DNA of 64,000 bases, from positions 1 to 64,000 of the forward strand of contig NZ_SORN01000010.1 of the NCBI RefSeq assembly GCF_004366635.1. Reading direction: 5' to 3'. Positions 1 through 13,930 of this stretch are shown here, piece by piece (positions within the stretch are counted from its first letter, which is position 1; each line of letters opens with the position of its first letter). The position numbers and the translations under genes are program-made. The DNA is from Roseinatronobacter bogoriensis DSM 18756 (lineage in GTDB: Bacteria > Pseudomonadota > Alphaproteobacteria > Rhodobacterales > Rhodobacteraceae). The notes under the pieces are model-generated. The model had not been told where the DNA came from and did not search any database. It saw only the letters and a program-made list of their open reading frames with translations.

Positions 1-92
1 GCAGCCGTCAGTGTCGTCTTGCCGTGGTCAACGTGACCAATCGTCCCGATGTTCACATGCGGTTTATTACGTTCAAACTTTTGCTTTGCCAT
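1..92 (-). CDS. tuf: Elongation factor Tu, N-terminal fragment cut by the window edge
   Basis: The minus strand starts at an ATG at 92 and reads MAKQKFERNKPHVNIGTIG, followed by the G1 loop GHVDHGKTTLTA before the window ends. This is the invariant EF-Tu start. EF-Tu brings aminoacyl-tRNA to the ribosomal A site using GTP. Only about 30 of roughly 391 residues are present. The gene lies 86 bp downstream of fusA and is the last gene of the rpsL-rpsG-fusA-tuf operon visible here. Confidence 0.96.
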   Translation of the reverse strand, partial: MAKQKFERNKPHVNIGTIGHVDHGKTTLTA

Positions 93-178
93 GGTGGCTA
101 CTCCTCAGTCTTGTTGGGTGCGGTGGCATGGGCCACCCTACGGTTTGTGGTAGGGCGGGGCTGTCCCCGCCGCACCGA

Positions 179-2296
179 TCAGGCGAATTTCTTCTGGATC
201 TCTTCAGAGACGTTCTGTGGTACCGGTTCGTAATGGTCGAACTGCATGGTGAAGTTCGCACGACCCGATGACATCGAACGCAGTGTGTTGATGTAGCCGA
301 ACATGTTGGCCAGAGGCACGAAAGCCGCAATTGCAATCGCGTTGCCGCGCTGCTCTTGCCCGGTGACCTGACCCCGACGCGAGGTAAGATCGCCGATCAC
401 GGAACCCGTGTATTCTTCGGGCGATACAACTTCGACTTTCATCATCGGCTCAAGCAGTTTCGCACCAGCCTTTTTCAGACCTTCGCGCATTGCCATGCGT
501 GCGGCGATTTCAAAGGCCAGAACCGATGAGTCAACATCGTGGTATTTGCCGTCCAGCAGCGCAACCTTGAAGTCGATCACAGGGAAACCGGCAAGAGGGC
601 CGCTGTCCATAACCGACTTGATGCCTTTTTCAACACCGGGGACATATTCCTTGGGAACTGTACCACCGACGATGCGGCTCTCGAAGGTGTAGCCTTCGCC
701 CGGTTCGGTCGGGCTGATTTCCAGCTTGACCTCTGCGAACTGACCGGACCCGCCCGACTGTTTCTTGTGGGTATAGGTGTGCTCGATCTTGTGGCTGATG
801 GTTTCACGGTATGCCACCTGTGGCGCACCGATATTCGCTTCAACCTTGAATTCGCGCTTCAGACGATCAACCAGAATGTCGAGGTGCAATTCGCCCATAC
901 CCTTCATGATGGTCTGACCGGATTCGAGGTCGGTTTCCACACGGAAGGAGGGGTCTTCTGCTGCAAGACGCGCCAGACCCTGGCTCATCTTTTCCTGGTC
1001 ATTCTTGGTCTTCGGCTCAACCGCGATCTCGATCACCGGATCAGGGAAGGTCATGGTTTCCAGAACGACGGGCGATTGTGCGTTACACAGCGTGTCGCCA
1101 GTTGTCGTTTCCTTCAGCCCTGCAAGCGCGATGATGTCGCCAGCCGCAGCCCAATCGATCTCTTCACGAGAGTTCGAGTGCATCATCATCATACGACCAA
1201 CACGCTCTTTCTTGCCTTTGGTCGAGTTCAGGATCTGGTCACCCTTGGAGATGATGCCAGAATAAACGCGGGTAAAGGTAAGCGTGCCCACGAATGGGTC
1301 GTTCATGATCTTGAATGCAAGCGCTGCAAACGGGTCATCATCTTTTGCCGAGCGCGCGATATTGCGTGTCTCTGTCTCGTCGCTGGGGTCGAAGCCCATA
1401 TAGGCGGGCACGTCCAGCGGGCTGGGCAGAAAATCGATTACCGCGTTCAGAAGCGGCTGAACACCTTTGTTCTTGAACGCCGAACCTGTACAGACCGGAA
1501 CGAAATCCAACGCCAGGGTGCCCTTGCGGATCAGGCGACGCAATGTTTCCTGGTCGGGCTCGTTGCCTTCAAGATAGGCCTCCATGACGTCATCGTCCTG
1601 ATCGACAACGATCTCGATCATTGTCGAACGCCACTCTTCGGCCATGTCCTTCAGCTCGTCACGGATCGGCTGACGGGTCCAGCTTGCGCCCAGATCCTCG
1701 CCCTTCCATGTCCATTCTTCCATCTCGATCAGGTCGATGATGCCCTCAAGCTTGTCTTCAGAACCGATAGGCAACTGAACAGCAAGCGGAGTCGCGCCGG
1801 TGCGATCCTTGATCATCTTGACGCAGTTGAAGAAATCTGCGCCGATCTTGTCCATCTTGTTGACAAACACGATCCGCGGAACCTTGTAGCGGTCGGCCTG
1901 ACGCCAGACAGTTTCGGTCTGCGGCTCGACACCGGCATTGCCGTCGAGCAGACAGATCGCGCCGTCCAGAACAGCCAGCGAACGCTCAACTTCGATGGTG
2001 AAGTCAACGTGGCCGGGCGTGTCGATGATGTTGAAGCGGTGCTTCTCGCCAATCGGCGTTGAACCGTCGACAGTCTTTTCCCAGAACGTGGTGGTCGCAG
2101 CCGAGGTGATCGTAATGCCACGCTCTTGCTCTTGCTCCATCCAGTCCATGGTGGCGGCGCCATCATGAACTTCGCCAATCTTGTGCGACTTGCCGGTGTA
2201 GAACAGAATGCGCTCTGTCGTCGTGGTTTTACCAGCGTCGATATGCGCCATGATCCCGAAATTACGGTAGCGATCAAGGGGGTATTCGCGTGCCAT
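179..2296 (-). CDS. fusA: Elongation factor G
   Basis: 705 residues, full length for EF-G, the GTPase that drives ribosomal translocation and, with RRF, recycling. The P-loop AHIDAGKT is at residues 17-24, the G3 motif reads DTPGHVDF, and NKMD (G4) lies near residue 143. The C-terminal domain IV/V region runs to the end and includes the conserved segments RGQVTGQEQRG and MFGYINTLRSMSSGRA. It is the third gene of the str operon, 35 bp after rpsG. The length and signature favour canonical EF-G rather than the EF-G2 paralogue. Confidence 0.98.
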   Translation of the reverse strand: MAREYPLDRYRNFGIMAHIDAGKTTTTERILFYTGKSHKIGEVHDGAATMDWMEQEQERGITITSAATTTFWEKTVDGSTPIGEKHRFNIIDTPGHVDFTIEVERSLAVLDGAICLLDGNAGVEPQTETVWRQADRYKVPRIVFVNKMDKIGADFFNCVKMIKDRTGATPLAVQLPIGSEDKLEGIIDLIEMEEWTWKGEDLGASWTRQPIRDELKDMAEEWRSTMIEIVVDQDDDVMEAYLEGNEPDQETLRRLIRKGTLALDFVPVCTGSAFKNKGVQPLLNAVIDFLPSPLDVPAYMGFDPSDETETRNIARSAKDDDPFAALAFKIMNDPFVGTLTFTRVYSGIISKGDQILNSTKGKKERVGRMMMMHSNSREEIDWAAAGDIIALAGLKETTTGDTLCNAQSPVVLETMTFPDPVIEIAVEPKTKNDQEKMSQGLARLAAEDPSFRVETDLESGQTIMKGMGELHLDILVDRLKREFKVEANIGAPQVAYRETISHKIEHTYTHKKQSGGSGQFAEVKLEISPTEPGEGYTFESRIVGGTVPKEYVPGVEKGIKSVMDSGPLAGFPVIDFKVALLDGKYHDVDSSVLAFEIAARMAMREGLKKAGAKLLEPMMKVEVVSPEEYTGSVIGDLTSRRGQVTGQEQRGNAIAIAAFVPLANMFGYINTLRSMSSGRANFTMQFDHYEPVPQNVSEEIQKKFA

Positions 2297-2331
2297 GATA
2301 ATTATCCTCAGGCTTGCAGGTGGGCGGGAAG

Positions 2332-2802
2332 TTACCAGCGGTAGTGGCTGAATGCCTTGTTGGCATCGGCCATCTTGTGCGTATCTTCACGCTTCTTGAC
2401 GGCGGAACCGCGCGAATTCACGGCATCGACCAGCTCACTGGCCAGACGCTCTTCCATGGTGTTCTCATTGCGGGTGCGTGCGGCTTTGATCAACCAGCGG
2501 ATGGCCAGCGCCTCACGACGAGAAGGGCGCACCTCAACAGGAACCTGATAGGTGGCACCACCAACACGGCGAGAACGAACCTCGACCGATGGCTTGATGT
2601 TATCAAGCGCTTCATGGAACACTTCGATCGGGGCGCGCTTGAGCTTTTGCTCGACGCGGTCCATCGCGTTGTACACGATCGATTCCGCGACCGACTTCTT
2701 ACCGTCGATCATCAGGTTGTTCATGAATTTCGACAAAACCATGTCACCAAACTTGGCGTCAGGCAGGATTTCGCGCTTTTCAGCAGCGTGACGACGAGAC
2801 AT
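2332..2802 (-). CDS. rpsG: 30S ribosomal protein S7
   Basis: 156 residues starting MSRRHAAEKREILPDAKFGD, the standard bacterial S7 start and length. S7 nucleates assembly of the 16S rRNA 3' domain (30S head) and lines the mRNA exit channel. The C-terminus ends in KMADANKAFSHYRW, as is usual in alphaproteobacteria. It lies 12 bp downstream of rpsL. In E. coli S7 is the translational repressor of the str operon; no such site was identified here. Confidence 0.98.
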   Translation of the reverse strand: MSRRHAAEKREILPDAKFGDMVLSKFMNNLMIDGKKSVAESIVYNAMDRVEQKLKRAPIEVFHEALDNIKPSVEVRSRRVGGATYQVPVEVRPSRREALAIRWLIKAARTRNENTMEERLASELVDAVNSRGSAVKKREDTHKMADANKAFSHYRW

Positions 2803-2814
2803 CTGATGCTCTCC

Positions 2815-3186
2815 TTACTTCGGCCGCTTCGCGCCGTATTTCGAACGGCGCTGCTTACGATCCTTGACGCCCTGTGTATCCAGAACACCACGCAGGATGT
2901 GATAGCGCACACCTGGAAGGTCTTTCACACGACCGCCGCGGATCAGCACGACCGAGTGCTCTTGCAGGTTATGCTTTTCACCGGGGATATAGCTGATCAC
3001 CTCATAACCATTGGTCAGGCGCACCTTGGCGACTTTCCGCATGGCCGAGTTCGGCTTCTTCGGTGTTGTTGTATAGACGCGCGTGCATACGCCGCGTTTC
3101 TGGGGGCACTGCTCCAGATGCTGCGACTTGGAGCGCTTGACTTTCGGCTGCCGCGGCTTGCGGATCAGCTGTTGGATCGTTGGCAT
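2815..3186 (-). CDS. rpsL: 30S ribosomal protein S12
   Basis: 123 residues starting MPTIQQLIRKPRQPKVKRS; the frame stays open upstream to 3270, but the S12 family start is the ATG at 3186. S12 sits at the decoding centre and controls accuracy. Lys43, in TPKKPNSAMRK, and the Lys of GGRVKDLPGVRYH are the wild-type residues whose replacement gives streptomycin resistance in other bacteria, so the sequence predicts a sensitive ribosome. It is the first gene of the str operon. The 253-bp gap upstream, down to the EamA stop at 3440, should hold the operon promoter. Confidence 0.98.
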   Translation of the reverse strand: MPTIQQLIRKPRQPKVKRSKSQHLEQCPQKRGVCTRVYTTTPKKPNSAMRKVAKVRLTNGYEVISYIPGEKHNLQEHSVVLIRGGRVKDLPGVRYHILRGVLDTQGVKDRKQRRSKYGAKRPK

Positions 3187-3439
3187 TCCGGTTCTTCCCG
3201 TTTCAACCCGTGTTACACGGCGCTTGCGCGCCTCTCTATCGCACGTCCAAGCCACAAGGGCAGAACGCATAAAACCGCTTGCGTCCCAAGCTAGGGTCGC
3301 CGCGGTGGAATTTCAGAGGATCGGGGCAATGGGCCCGGATCATGACCACTACAATTCTGATTTCTGACCCACACAGCACAAGGCCGGCGGGCTAGGTAGG
3401 CTGGCGTATAGGGGGAGTCGCAGGGGTTGTCAACAGGTG

Positions 3440-4333
3440 CTAGCCCGCTTGTGCGTTCAACCGCGCAATGCGCCGCATCTTCCCCTCGCGGTAGAGAGTG
3501 TAGATCCCGGTCGCCACGATAATCCCGCTGCCAATAAAGGTCAAAGCATCCGGCCATTCATCGAACACAAGCCAGCCTGCGACCAACGCGAACAGCAGCG
3601 CGGCGTAGCGGAATGGCGCCGCAAAGGTCAACTCCCCCACCCGCATGGCGAGGATGACGAAATAGTATCCGGCAATGATGAAGCCCGTCGCCCCGAGCAG
3701 CCAGATCCAGCCCAAGGCACTGGGGATGGCCCATATCTCGGTCAGGCTGCCAAGCCCGCCAAACAGCATGACCCCGCAAGACGCGGTGAAGGCGACCATG
3801 ACTGATGGCATCGACCGTCCCAGCATTCGTGTCGCCAGATCTCTGATCGTGATCATGGCAACCGACATCAGCGCAGACAAGGAATAGACTGTGAAACCCT
3901 CTGCCCCCGGCCGGACGATGAGAAGCACCCCGCAAAAGCCGATCATGATGGCCGACATTCTGCGCCAGCCCAGGGGTTCCTTCAGCACGACAAAGGCCGC
4001 CAGCGCGACTGTTAGCGGAATCACCTGCAAGATCGCTGTCAGATTCGCAAGCGGCATATTGAACAAGGCATGAAGGAAGAAATACGCAGCCGCCGCTTCG
4101 GCGAGTGACCGCAACACGACCAAGCCCATATCTTTGCGCGCCAAGCCTGTCATTTGGTCACGCACCTGCCACAGCAACACACCAAAAAACAGCGTGACCA
4201 CCAGACCGCGCAGGAACAATATCTGGAACATGGGCAACTCACTGCCCAGCAGTTTCAGGAACACATCGTTGATTGTATAGGCACCAGTGCCCAGCATCAT
4301 GAACAGGGCGGCGCGGATATTGTCGTCTTTCAT
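3440..4333 (-). CDS. EamA/DMT-family transporter
   Basis: 297 residues with about ten hydrophobic helices in two repeats, the layout of the drug/metabolite transporter superfamily (two EamA domains). The N-terminus MKDDNIRAALFMMLGTGAYTINDVFLKLLG and the second-repeat segment ending VFDEWPDALTFIGSGIIVATGIYTLYRE are typical. Members export amino acids, nucleosides or other small molecules across the inner membrane; the substrate cannot be read from sequence. It follows the rhamnosyltransferase-like gene by 9 bp, so the two are probably co-transcribed as a small operon lying between rpoC and rpsL. Confidence 0.88.
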   Translation of the reverse strand: MKDDNIRAALFMMLGTGAYTINDVFLKLLGSELPMFQILFLRGLVVTLFFGVLLWQVRDQMTGLARKDMGLVVLRSLAEAAAAYFFLHALFNMPLANLTAILQVIPLTVALAAFVVLKEPLGWRRMSAIMIGFCGVLLIVRPGAEGFTVYSLSALMSVAMITIRDLATRMLGRSMPSVMVAFTASCGVMLFGGLGSLTEIWAIPSALGWIWLLGATGFIIAGYYFVILAMRVGELTFAAPFRYAALLFALVAGWLVFDEWPDALTFIGSGIIVATGIYTLYREGKMRRIARLNAQAG

Positions 4334-4342
4334 GCGTGCATC

Positions 4343-5149
4343 TTACAGGCTCAGCGCCAACAATTCTGCGCGGGTGAAAGGAAAGTTCTGTGCCAGAATC
4401 TGGTCAAGCTCTGCATCCGAATACTTGGGCTTTTCGCCCGATGCCAGCGCATCCGAATCATTGTCGCGGTGGACTGTCCGAATGAAGCGCGGTGTGCGCG
4501 CTTCGGTATAGCAGTTCCAGCGCGTATGAACACGGCGATGATCCGTGGAAAAGATAGTAGGGCGCGCGCCCACGGGTGCAATCATGCCCATGCCAATGCC
4601 AAGCGGCAGTTTCTCGATTACGCCATACAGGCGATTGCCGTGTTCGGACAATTCCAGAAAAAGCCCGTTGTTGAAACAGATCACGGCAGGGGCGTCGCTT
4701 GGGTCAAGCGCAGAGACATTTGGTGCGATATGTTTCTGCGCAGCAATGCAATCGCGGCCCAGGGCGTCATCATCATCCAGCCGCACCGAAATCACATGCG
4801 TGGCGATCTTCCGCTGACATGCCTCAATCGCGAGTTTGGTGGCCTTGTAATTGTTATGCGGCGGCAGGGCGACAAGATGGGCATCGCGCAAAGGTGCCAT
4901 TAGCCGCACCAGACGCGCCCGCGCCTCTTGGGGGAAATCATCGCCGATCAATACTGCAACGGTGAAATCCGGGTCTGTCTGGGCCAGCAATGAAGGCAGG
5001 GTCAATGCCTCGAACAGGTGAAACCGCCTTTCCAGCCGCTCGGGCGCATACAGCATCTTGCGGATCGCACCGACCCCTTGTGTGCTGATCTTGAAACCAG
5101 CCTCGGCGACATAGGAAAACCGAATAACGACAATAACCTGAGCGCGCAT
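4343..5149 (-). CDS. Putative rhamnosyltransferase-like protein
   Basis: 268 residues from the ATG at 5149, which has a CAGGTG ribosome binding site 9 nt upstream; a GTG at 5161 is the alternative. The sequence (VIRFSYVAEAGFKIS, then FEALTLPSLLAQTDPDFTVAVLIGDDFP, then VSVRLDDDDALGRDCI) fits the putative rhamnosyl transferase family seen widely in Rhodobacteraceae. The DDDD run around residue 120 is a GT-A-like metal-binding candidate. No signal peptide is seen, so it is probably cytoplasmic. It starts just after the rpoC terminator and is followed at 9 bp by the EamA transporter. Acceptor and donor sugars are unknown. Confidence 0.75.
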   Translation of the reverse strand: MRAQVIVVIRFSYVAEAGFKISTQGVGAIRKMLYAPERLERRFHLFEALTLPSLLAQTDPDFTVAVLIGDDFPQEARARLVRLMAPLRDAHLVALPPHNNYKATKLAIEACQRKIATHVISVRLDDDDALGRDCIAAQKHIAPNVSALDPSDAPAVICFNNGLFLELSEHGNRLYGVIEKLPLGIGMGMIAPVGARPTIFSTDHRRVHTRWNCYTEARTPRFIRTVHRDNDSDALASGEKPKYSDAELDQILAQNFPFTRAELLALSL

Positions 5150-5211
5150 GAAGCGTGGCACCTGACATTTAACTGAAACTGTCCCAGCATTGCCCGACCG
5201 GCCTGCAAATG

Positions 5212-5243
5212 AAAAGCCCCCACAGCGAATTCGCTGCGGGGGC
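5212..5243 (-). terminator. Rho-independent terminator after rpoC
   Basis: Read on the minus strand, GCCCCCGCAGCG pairs with CGCTGTGGGGGC around an AATT loop, with one mismatch, and is followed by TTTTCATTT. It starts 34 nt beyond the rpoC stop and separates the rpoBC transcript from the rhamnosyltransferase gene. Confidence 0.9.
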
Positions 5244-5276
5244 CAAACATTTCAAAAGGGTGCCTTAAGGCGGCGC

Positions 5277-8200
5277 TTAGCTATCGCGCTTGCCAAAGAC
5301 CTTGTCCGCCTCTGACATCTCGGCGGGTTCCGGCGCGGCAAGTGCCGCTGCGGCTTCGGCCTCGGCGCGGCGCGCATCCAGAACCTTGCGGTCCCGTTCT
5401 GCCGCGACCTGACGGACCTTGGTGACAACGCCGCCCGTACCAGCCGGGATAAGACGACCCACGATGACGTTCTCTTTCAGGCCAACCAGATGATCCCGCT
5501 TGCCCTGAACCGATGCTTCGGTCAGCACGCGCGTTGTTTCCTGGAACGATGCCGCAGAGATGAAGCTACGGGTCTGCAACGACGCCTTGGTGATCCCCAG
5601 AAGGATCGGCTCGCCCTTGGCAGGTGCCAGCCCGTGCGCTGCTGCTTTCTCGTTCATCTCGTCGAACTCGGCCTTGTCGACATGCTCACCTTTCAGCAGC
5701 GTGGTTTCGCCACTGTCGAGGATCTCCCATTTCTGCAGCATCTGCCGCACGATCACCTCGATATGCTTGTCGTTGATCTTCACGCCCTGCAGGCGATAGA
5801 CGTCCTGCACTTCGTCGATCAGGTAGTTGGCCAGCGCCTCGATACCCAGAATACGCAGGATGTCATGGGGGGCAGGGTTGCCATCCATGATGTAATCGCC
5901 GCGCTGGACGAAGTCACCTTCCTGAACCGGAATGTGCTTGCCCTTGGGGACCAGATATTCCGCAGGCTCCAGCGAGTCATCGACAGGCTGAATCTTGATG
6001 CGGCGCTTGTTCTTGTAGTCCTTCTCGAACCGGACATAGCCATCGATTTCACAGATGATCGCGTGGTCCTTGGGACGACGTGCCTCAAACAGTTCAGCCA
6101 CACGCGGCAGACCACCGGTGATGTCCTTGGTCTTGGCGCCTTCGCGCGGAATACGCGCGACAACGTCACCCGCCTGCACATCCTGCCCGTCTTCTACCGA
6201 CAGAACAGCATCAACCGACATCTGATAGGTGATCGGGTTGCCCTGTTCGTTGCGCACAGGTTCGCCAGTTTCCGCATCCATCAGAATGACCTCTGGCTTG
6301 AGGTCACCGCCCTTGGGCACGGACCGCCAGTCGGTCACGATCTTCTGGGTCATGCCTGTGGCTTCGTCGGTTTCGTCGCGGACCGACAGACCAGCGATCA
6401 GATCGACAAAGCGCACGCGGCCCGTGGTTTCCGCAATGATTGGCAGGGTGTAAGGGTCCCATTCAAACAGCTTCGCCCCACGCTCGACCTGTGCACCATC
6501 CTTGACGAACAGTTTGGAGCCATAGCCGGGCTTGAAAGTGGCCCGCTCGACATTGTTTTCGTCAATGATGACAATCTGCATCGAACGGCCTGTGACGATC
6601 AACTCGCCCGCGGCATTCTCGATGGTCTGGCTATTGCGCAAGTCGATCCGGCCCGCAGCGTTTGCTTCCTGGAAGGACTGGCTGCCGCCCTGCGCGATCC
6701 CGCCGATGTGGAAGGTCCGCATGGTCAGCTGTGTGCCCGGCTCGCCGATTGACTGCGCCGCAATGATGCCGACAGCCTCGCCCTTGTTGACCAATGTCCC
6801 GCGTGCAAGGTCGCGCCCGTAACACTTGGTGCAAACGCCCTCTTCCGCTTCACAGGTCAGGGGCGAGCGGATCTTGACCGTTGCGATCCCCGACATCTCC
6901 AGCATGTCGGCTTCGCGTTCCTCGATCAATGTGTTGCGCGGCACCAGCACTTCGCCGGTCGCGGGGTCGGTCACATCTTCTGCTGCAACACGGCCCAGAA
7001 CACGCTCGGACAAGGACGCGACCACTTCACCGTCATTCACCGCAGCTTGTGCTGTGATATAAAGGTCAGTGCCACAATCATCCGTGCGTACGATGCAATC
7101 CTGCGCCACGTCCACCAGACGCCGCGTCAGGTAACCAGAGTTCGCGGTCTTCAGCGCGGTATCGGCCAGACCTTTCCGCGCACCGTGGGTCGAGTTGAAG
7201 TATTCAAGAACGGTCAGACCTTCCTTGAAGTTCGAGATGATCGGCGTCTCGATGATCTCGCCATTCGGTTTGGCCATCAGACCGCGCATCCCGCCCAACT
7301 GCTTCATCTGGGCAGGCGAACCACGCGCACCGGAATGCGACATCATGTAGACAGAGTTCGGCTCCAGTTCGCGGCCTTCGTCATCGCGGCGCACAGCCGA
7401 AATTTCGCCCATCATGGCATTCGCCACAGCGTCCGAACATTTCGACCAGGCATCGACAACCTTGTTGTATTTCTCGCCCTGTGTGATCAGACCGTCGAGA
7501 TACTGTTGCTCGAATTCCTTCACCTGATCGCGGGTTTCATTCACAAGGCCCCATTTCTGATCAGGGATCAGCATGTCGTCCTTGCCAAAGGAAATCCCGG
7601 CGCGGAACGCTTCGCGGAAGCCAAGGCTCATGATCTGGTCGCAGAAAATGACCGACTCTTTCTGACCGCAATAGCGGTAGACCGTGTCGATGACATTCTG
7701 CACGTCTTTCTTGCGCAACAGACGGTTGACCAGTTCAAACGGCGCTTTCGCGTTCATCGGCAGAAGCGCACCAAGGCGCAGGCGGCCCGGTGTCGTTTCA
7801 TAGCGGCGCAGAACCTCGTTGCCATCTTCGTCAATCTGTTTGACGCGGCACTGGATCTTGGCGTGCAGATGCACTTCGCCAGCGGCCAAAGCATGCTCGA
7901 CCTCTTCGATCGACGCGAAGATCATGCCCTCGCCCTTCATGCCTTCGCGCATCATCGAGACATAATACAGCCCTAGAACCATATCCTGCGACGGCACGAT
8001 GATCGGCGCCCCGTTTGCAGGCGACAGCACGTTATTCGTGGACATCATCAGAACGCGCGCTTCAAGCTGGGCTTCAAGCGACAGCGGAACGTGAACAGCC
8101 ATCTGGTCGCCGTCAAAGTCAGCGTTGAAGGCCGAACAGACCAGCGGGTGAAGCTGGATCGCCTTGCCTTCGATCAGGATCGGTTCAAACGCCTGAATGC

Positions 8201-9506
8201 CCAGACGGTGCAGCGTCGGCGCGCGGTTCAGTAGAACCGGGTGCTCGCGGATAACCTCGTCCAGAATATCCCAGACTTCGGGGCGCTCTTTCTCGACCAG
8301 TTTCTTGGCCTGTTTGACAGTCGAGGACAGACCTTTGGCTTCCAGCCGCGAATAGATGAAGGGCTTGAACAGCTCCAACGCCATCTTCTTGGGCAGGCCA
8401 CATTGATGCAGCTTCAATTCGGGGCCGGTCACGATGACCGAACGGCCCGAGAAATCGACCCGCTTACCCAGAAGGTTCTGACGGAAGCGACCCTGCTTGC
8501 CCTTCAGCATATCGGACAATGATTTCAGCGGGCGCTTGTTGTTGCCGGTGATCACGCGGCCACGACGGCCGTTGTCAAATAGCGCATCGACCGATTCCTG
8601 CAACATGCGCTTTTCATTGCGCACGATGATATCGGGCGCGCGCAGTTCGATCAGGCGCTTGAGGCGGTTGTTGCGGTTGATCACGCGGCGATACAGGTCA
8701 TTCAGATCCGACGTCGCAAAACGGCCACCATCCAGAGGCACCAGCGGGCGCAGTTCCGGCGGGATGACGGGCAACACGGTCAGCACCATCCATTCCGGGC
8801 GGTTGCCGGATTCAATGAAATGCTCGACCACTTTCAGCCGCTTGATGATCTTCTTGGGCTTCAATTCGCCCTTGGCTTCTTTCAGCTCTTCGCGCAGGCG
8901 ACCAGCTTCATCTTCCAGATCAATATTGGACAGCATCTCGCGGATGGCTTCGGCACCGATATTGGCCGTAAACGCATCAGAGCCGTACTGGTCTTGCGCA
9001 TCGAGGAATTCTTCCTCGTTCAGCAACTGGCCATAGGTCAGGTCGGTCAGGCCCGGTTCGATCACAACGTAGTTTTCGAAATACAAAATGCGTTCCAGAT
9101 CGCGCAGCGTCATGTCCAGCATCAGGCCGATGCGTGACGGCAGCGATTTCAGAAACCAGATATGCGCGACAGGTGCGGCCAGTTCGATATGGCCCATCCG
9201 TTCGCGGCGGACTTTTTGCAGCGTCACTTCGACACCGCATTTCTCGCAGACAACGCCGCGATACTTCATGCGCTTATATTTGCCGCAAAGGCATTCGTAG
9301 TCCTTGATCGGGCCAAAAATGCGCGCGCAGAACAACCCGTCACGTTCAGGCTTGAACGTGCGGTAGTTGATCGTTTCGGGCTTCTTGATCTCGCCATAAG
9401 ACCAAGACAAAATCCGCTCGGGCGACGCCAGCGAGACACGGATCTGGTCAAAGTTCTTGGTCTGGGCCAAGGGGTTGAACGGGTTTGTGGTCAGTTCCTG
9501 GTTCAT
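5277..9506 (-). CDS. rpoC: RNA polymerase subunit beta'
   Basis: 1409 residues from the ATG at 9506 (MNQELTTNPFNPLAQTKNFD); the upstream 19 codons of open frame are not conserved. The N-terminal zinc ribbon has cysteines at 72, 74, 87 and 90 (CLCGKYKRMKYRGVVCEKC). The active-site loop NADFDGDQMAVH carries the three aspartates that bind catalytic magnesium. A second zinc site is formed by CEAEEGVCTKCYG. The protein ends at the short acidic tail EMSEADKVFGKRDS. It follows rpoB by 96 bp and is closed by a strong terminator. Confidence 0.98.
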   Translation of the reverse strand: MNQELTTNPFNPLAQTKNFDQIRVSLASPERILSWSYGEIKKPETINYRTFKPERDGLFCARIFGPIKDYECLCGKYKRMKYRGVVCEKCGVEVTLQKVRRERMGHIELAAPVAHIWFLKSLPSRIGLMLDMTLRDLERILYFENYVVIEPGLTDLTYGQLLNEEEFLDAQDQYGSDAFTANIGAEAIREMLSNIDLEDEAGRLREELKEAKGELKPKKIIKRLKVVEHFIESGNRPEWMVLTVLPVIPPELRPLVPLDGGRFATSDLNDLYRRVINRNNRLKRLIELRAPDIIVRNEKRMLQESVDALFDNGRRGRVITGNNKRPLKSLSDMLKGKQGRFRQNLLGKRVDFSGRSVIVTGPELKLHQCGLPKKMALELFKPFIYSRLEAKGLSSTVKQAKKLVEKERPEVWDILDEVIREHPVLLNRAPTLHRLGIQAFEPILIEGKAIQLHPLVCSAFNADFDGDQMAVHVPLSLEAQLEARVLMMSTNNVLSPANGAPIIVPSQDMVLGLYYVSMMREGMKGEGMIFASIEEVEHALAAGEVHLHAKIQCRVKQIDEDGNEVLRRYETTPGRLRLGALLPMNAKAPFELVNRLLRKKDVQNVIDTVYRYCGQKESVIFCDQIMSLGFREAFRAGISFGKDDMLIPDQKWGLVNETRDQVKEFEQQYLDGLITQGEKYNKVVDAWSKCSDAVANAMMGEISAVRRDDEGRELEPNSVYMMSHSGARGSPAQMKQLGGMRGLMAKPNGEIIETPIISNFKEGLTVLEYFNSTHGARKGLADTALKTANSGYLTRRLVDVAQDCIVRTDDCGTDLYITAQAAVNDGEVVASLSERVLGRVAAEDVTDPATGEVLVPRNTLIEEREADMLEMSGIATVKIRSPLTCEAEEGVCTKCYGRDLARGTLVNKGEAVGIIAAQSIGEPGTQLTMRTFHIGGIAQGGSQSFQEANAAGRIDLRNSQTIENAAGELIVTGRSMQIVIIDENNVERATFKPGYGSKLFVKDGAQVERGAKLFEWDPYTLPIIAETTGRVRFVDLIAGLSVRDETDEATGMTQKIVTDWRSVPKGGDLKPEVILMDAETGEPVRNEQGNPITYQMSVDAVLSVEDGQDVQAGDVVARIPREGAKTKDITGGLPRVAELFEARRPKDHAIICEIDGYVRFEKDYKNKRRIKIQPVDDSLEPAEYLVPKGKHIPVQEGDFVQRGDYIMDGNPAPHDILRILGIEALANYLIDEVQDVYRLQGVKINDKHIEVIVRQMLQKWEILDSGETTLLKGEHVDKAEFDEMNEKAAAHGLAPAKGEPILLGITKASLQTRSFISAASFQETTRVLTEASVQGKRDHLVGLKENVIVGRLIPAGTGGVVTKVRQVAAERDRKVLDARRAEAEAAAALAAPEPAEMSEADKVFGKRDS

Positions 9507-9602
9507 GATCTTTTCCTTGAAAGGCTCGGAATGGGGTGGCATGGGCGGCGTGAGAACACGCACCCTACCGGCAATGGGCAGGGTGCGTTGGCACGCGCAG
9601 CG

Positions 9603-13739
<4,137 letters not shown>

Positions 13740-13873
13740 GCGCGTCATCACCTTTCCTGGTCTTCGCGGGCGGGCTGGCTGTTGGGCCTCAGCCGCCGGC
13801 CGCTTGCGAAATGGGGTGTGGCTCTATTCCTGCAAACCCTCCCACAGGTCTGCTCCCGAGCCGAACACTTTCC

Positions 13874-13917
13874 CTGGACAAGGCTTTGAAAGCGCGCTTT
13901 CACAAAGCCCTGTCCAG
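13874..13917 (-). promoter_or_regulatory. Long hairpin in the rplL-rpoB spacer
   Basis: CTGGACA, GGCTTTG and AAAG pair in order with CTTT, CAAAGCC and TGTCCAG, giving an 18-bp stem with a two-base bulge and a CGCG loop. No U-tract follows. In E. coli the corresponding spacer holds an attenuator and an RNase III cleavage site that set the ratio of L7/L12 to RNA polymerase. This hairpin is a structural analogue by position; processing is inference. Confidence 0.6.
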
Positions 13918-13930
13918 AAACAGTGCGAAA

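Noticed and set aside
539..2062. 507-residue open frame on the plus strand opposite fusA
   Set aside because: It is the antisense of a highly conserved gene in GC-rich DNA, with no recognisable domain. The same applies to long antisense frames opposite rpoC, lon, parE and other genes.
13740..13751. RpoB start four codons earlier at a GTG-ATG pair
   Set aside because: The family start is MAQSYVGQKR, and the ribosome binding site is too close to the upstream codons.
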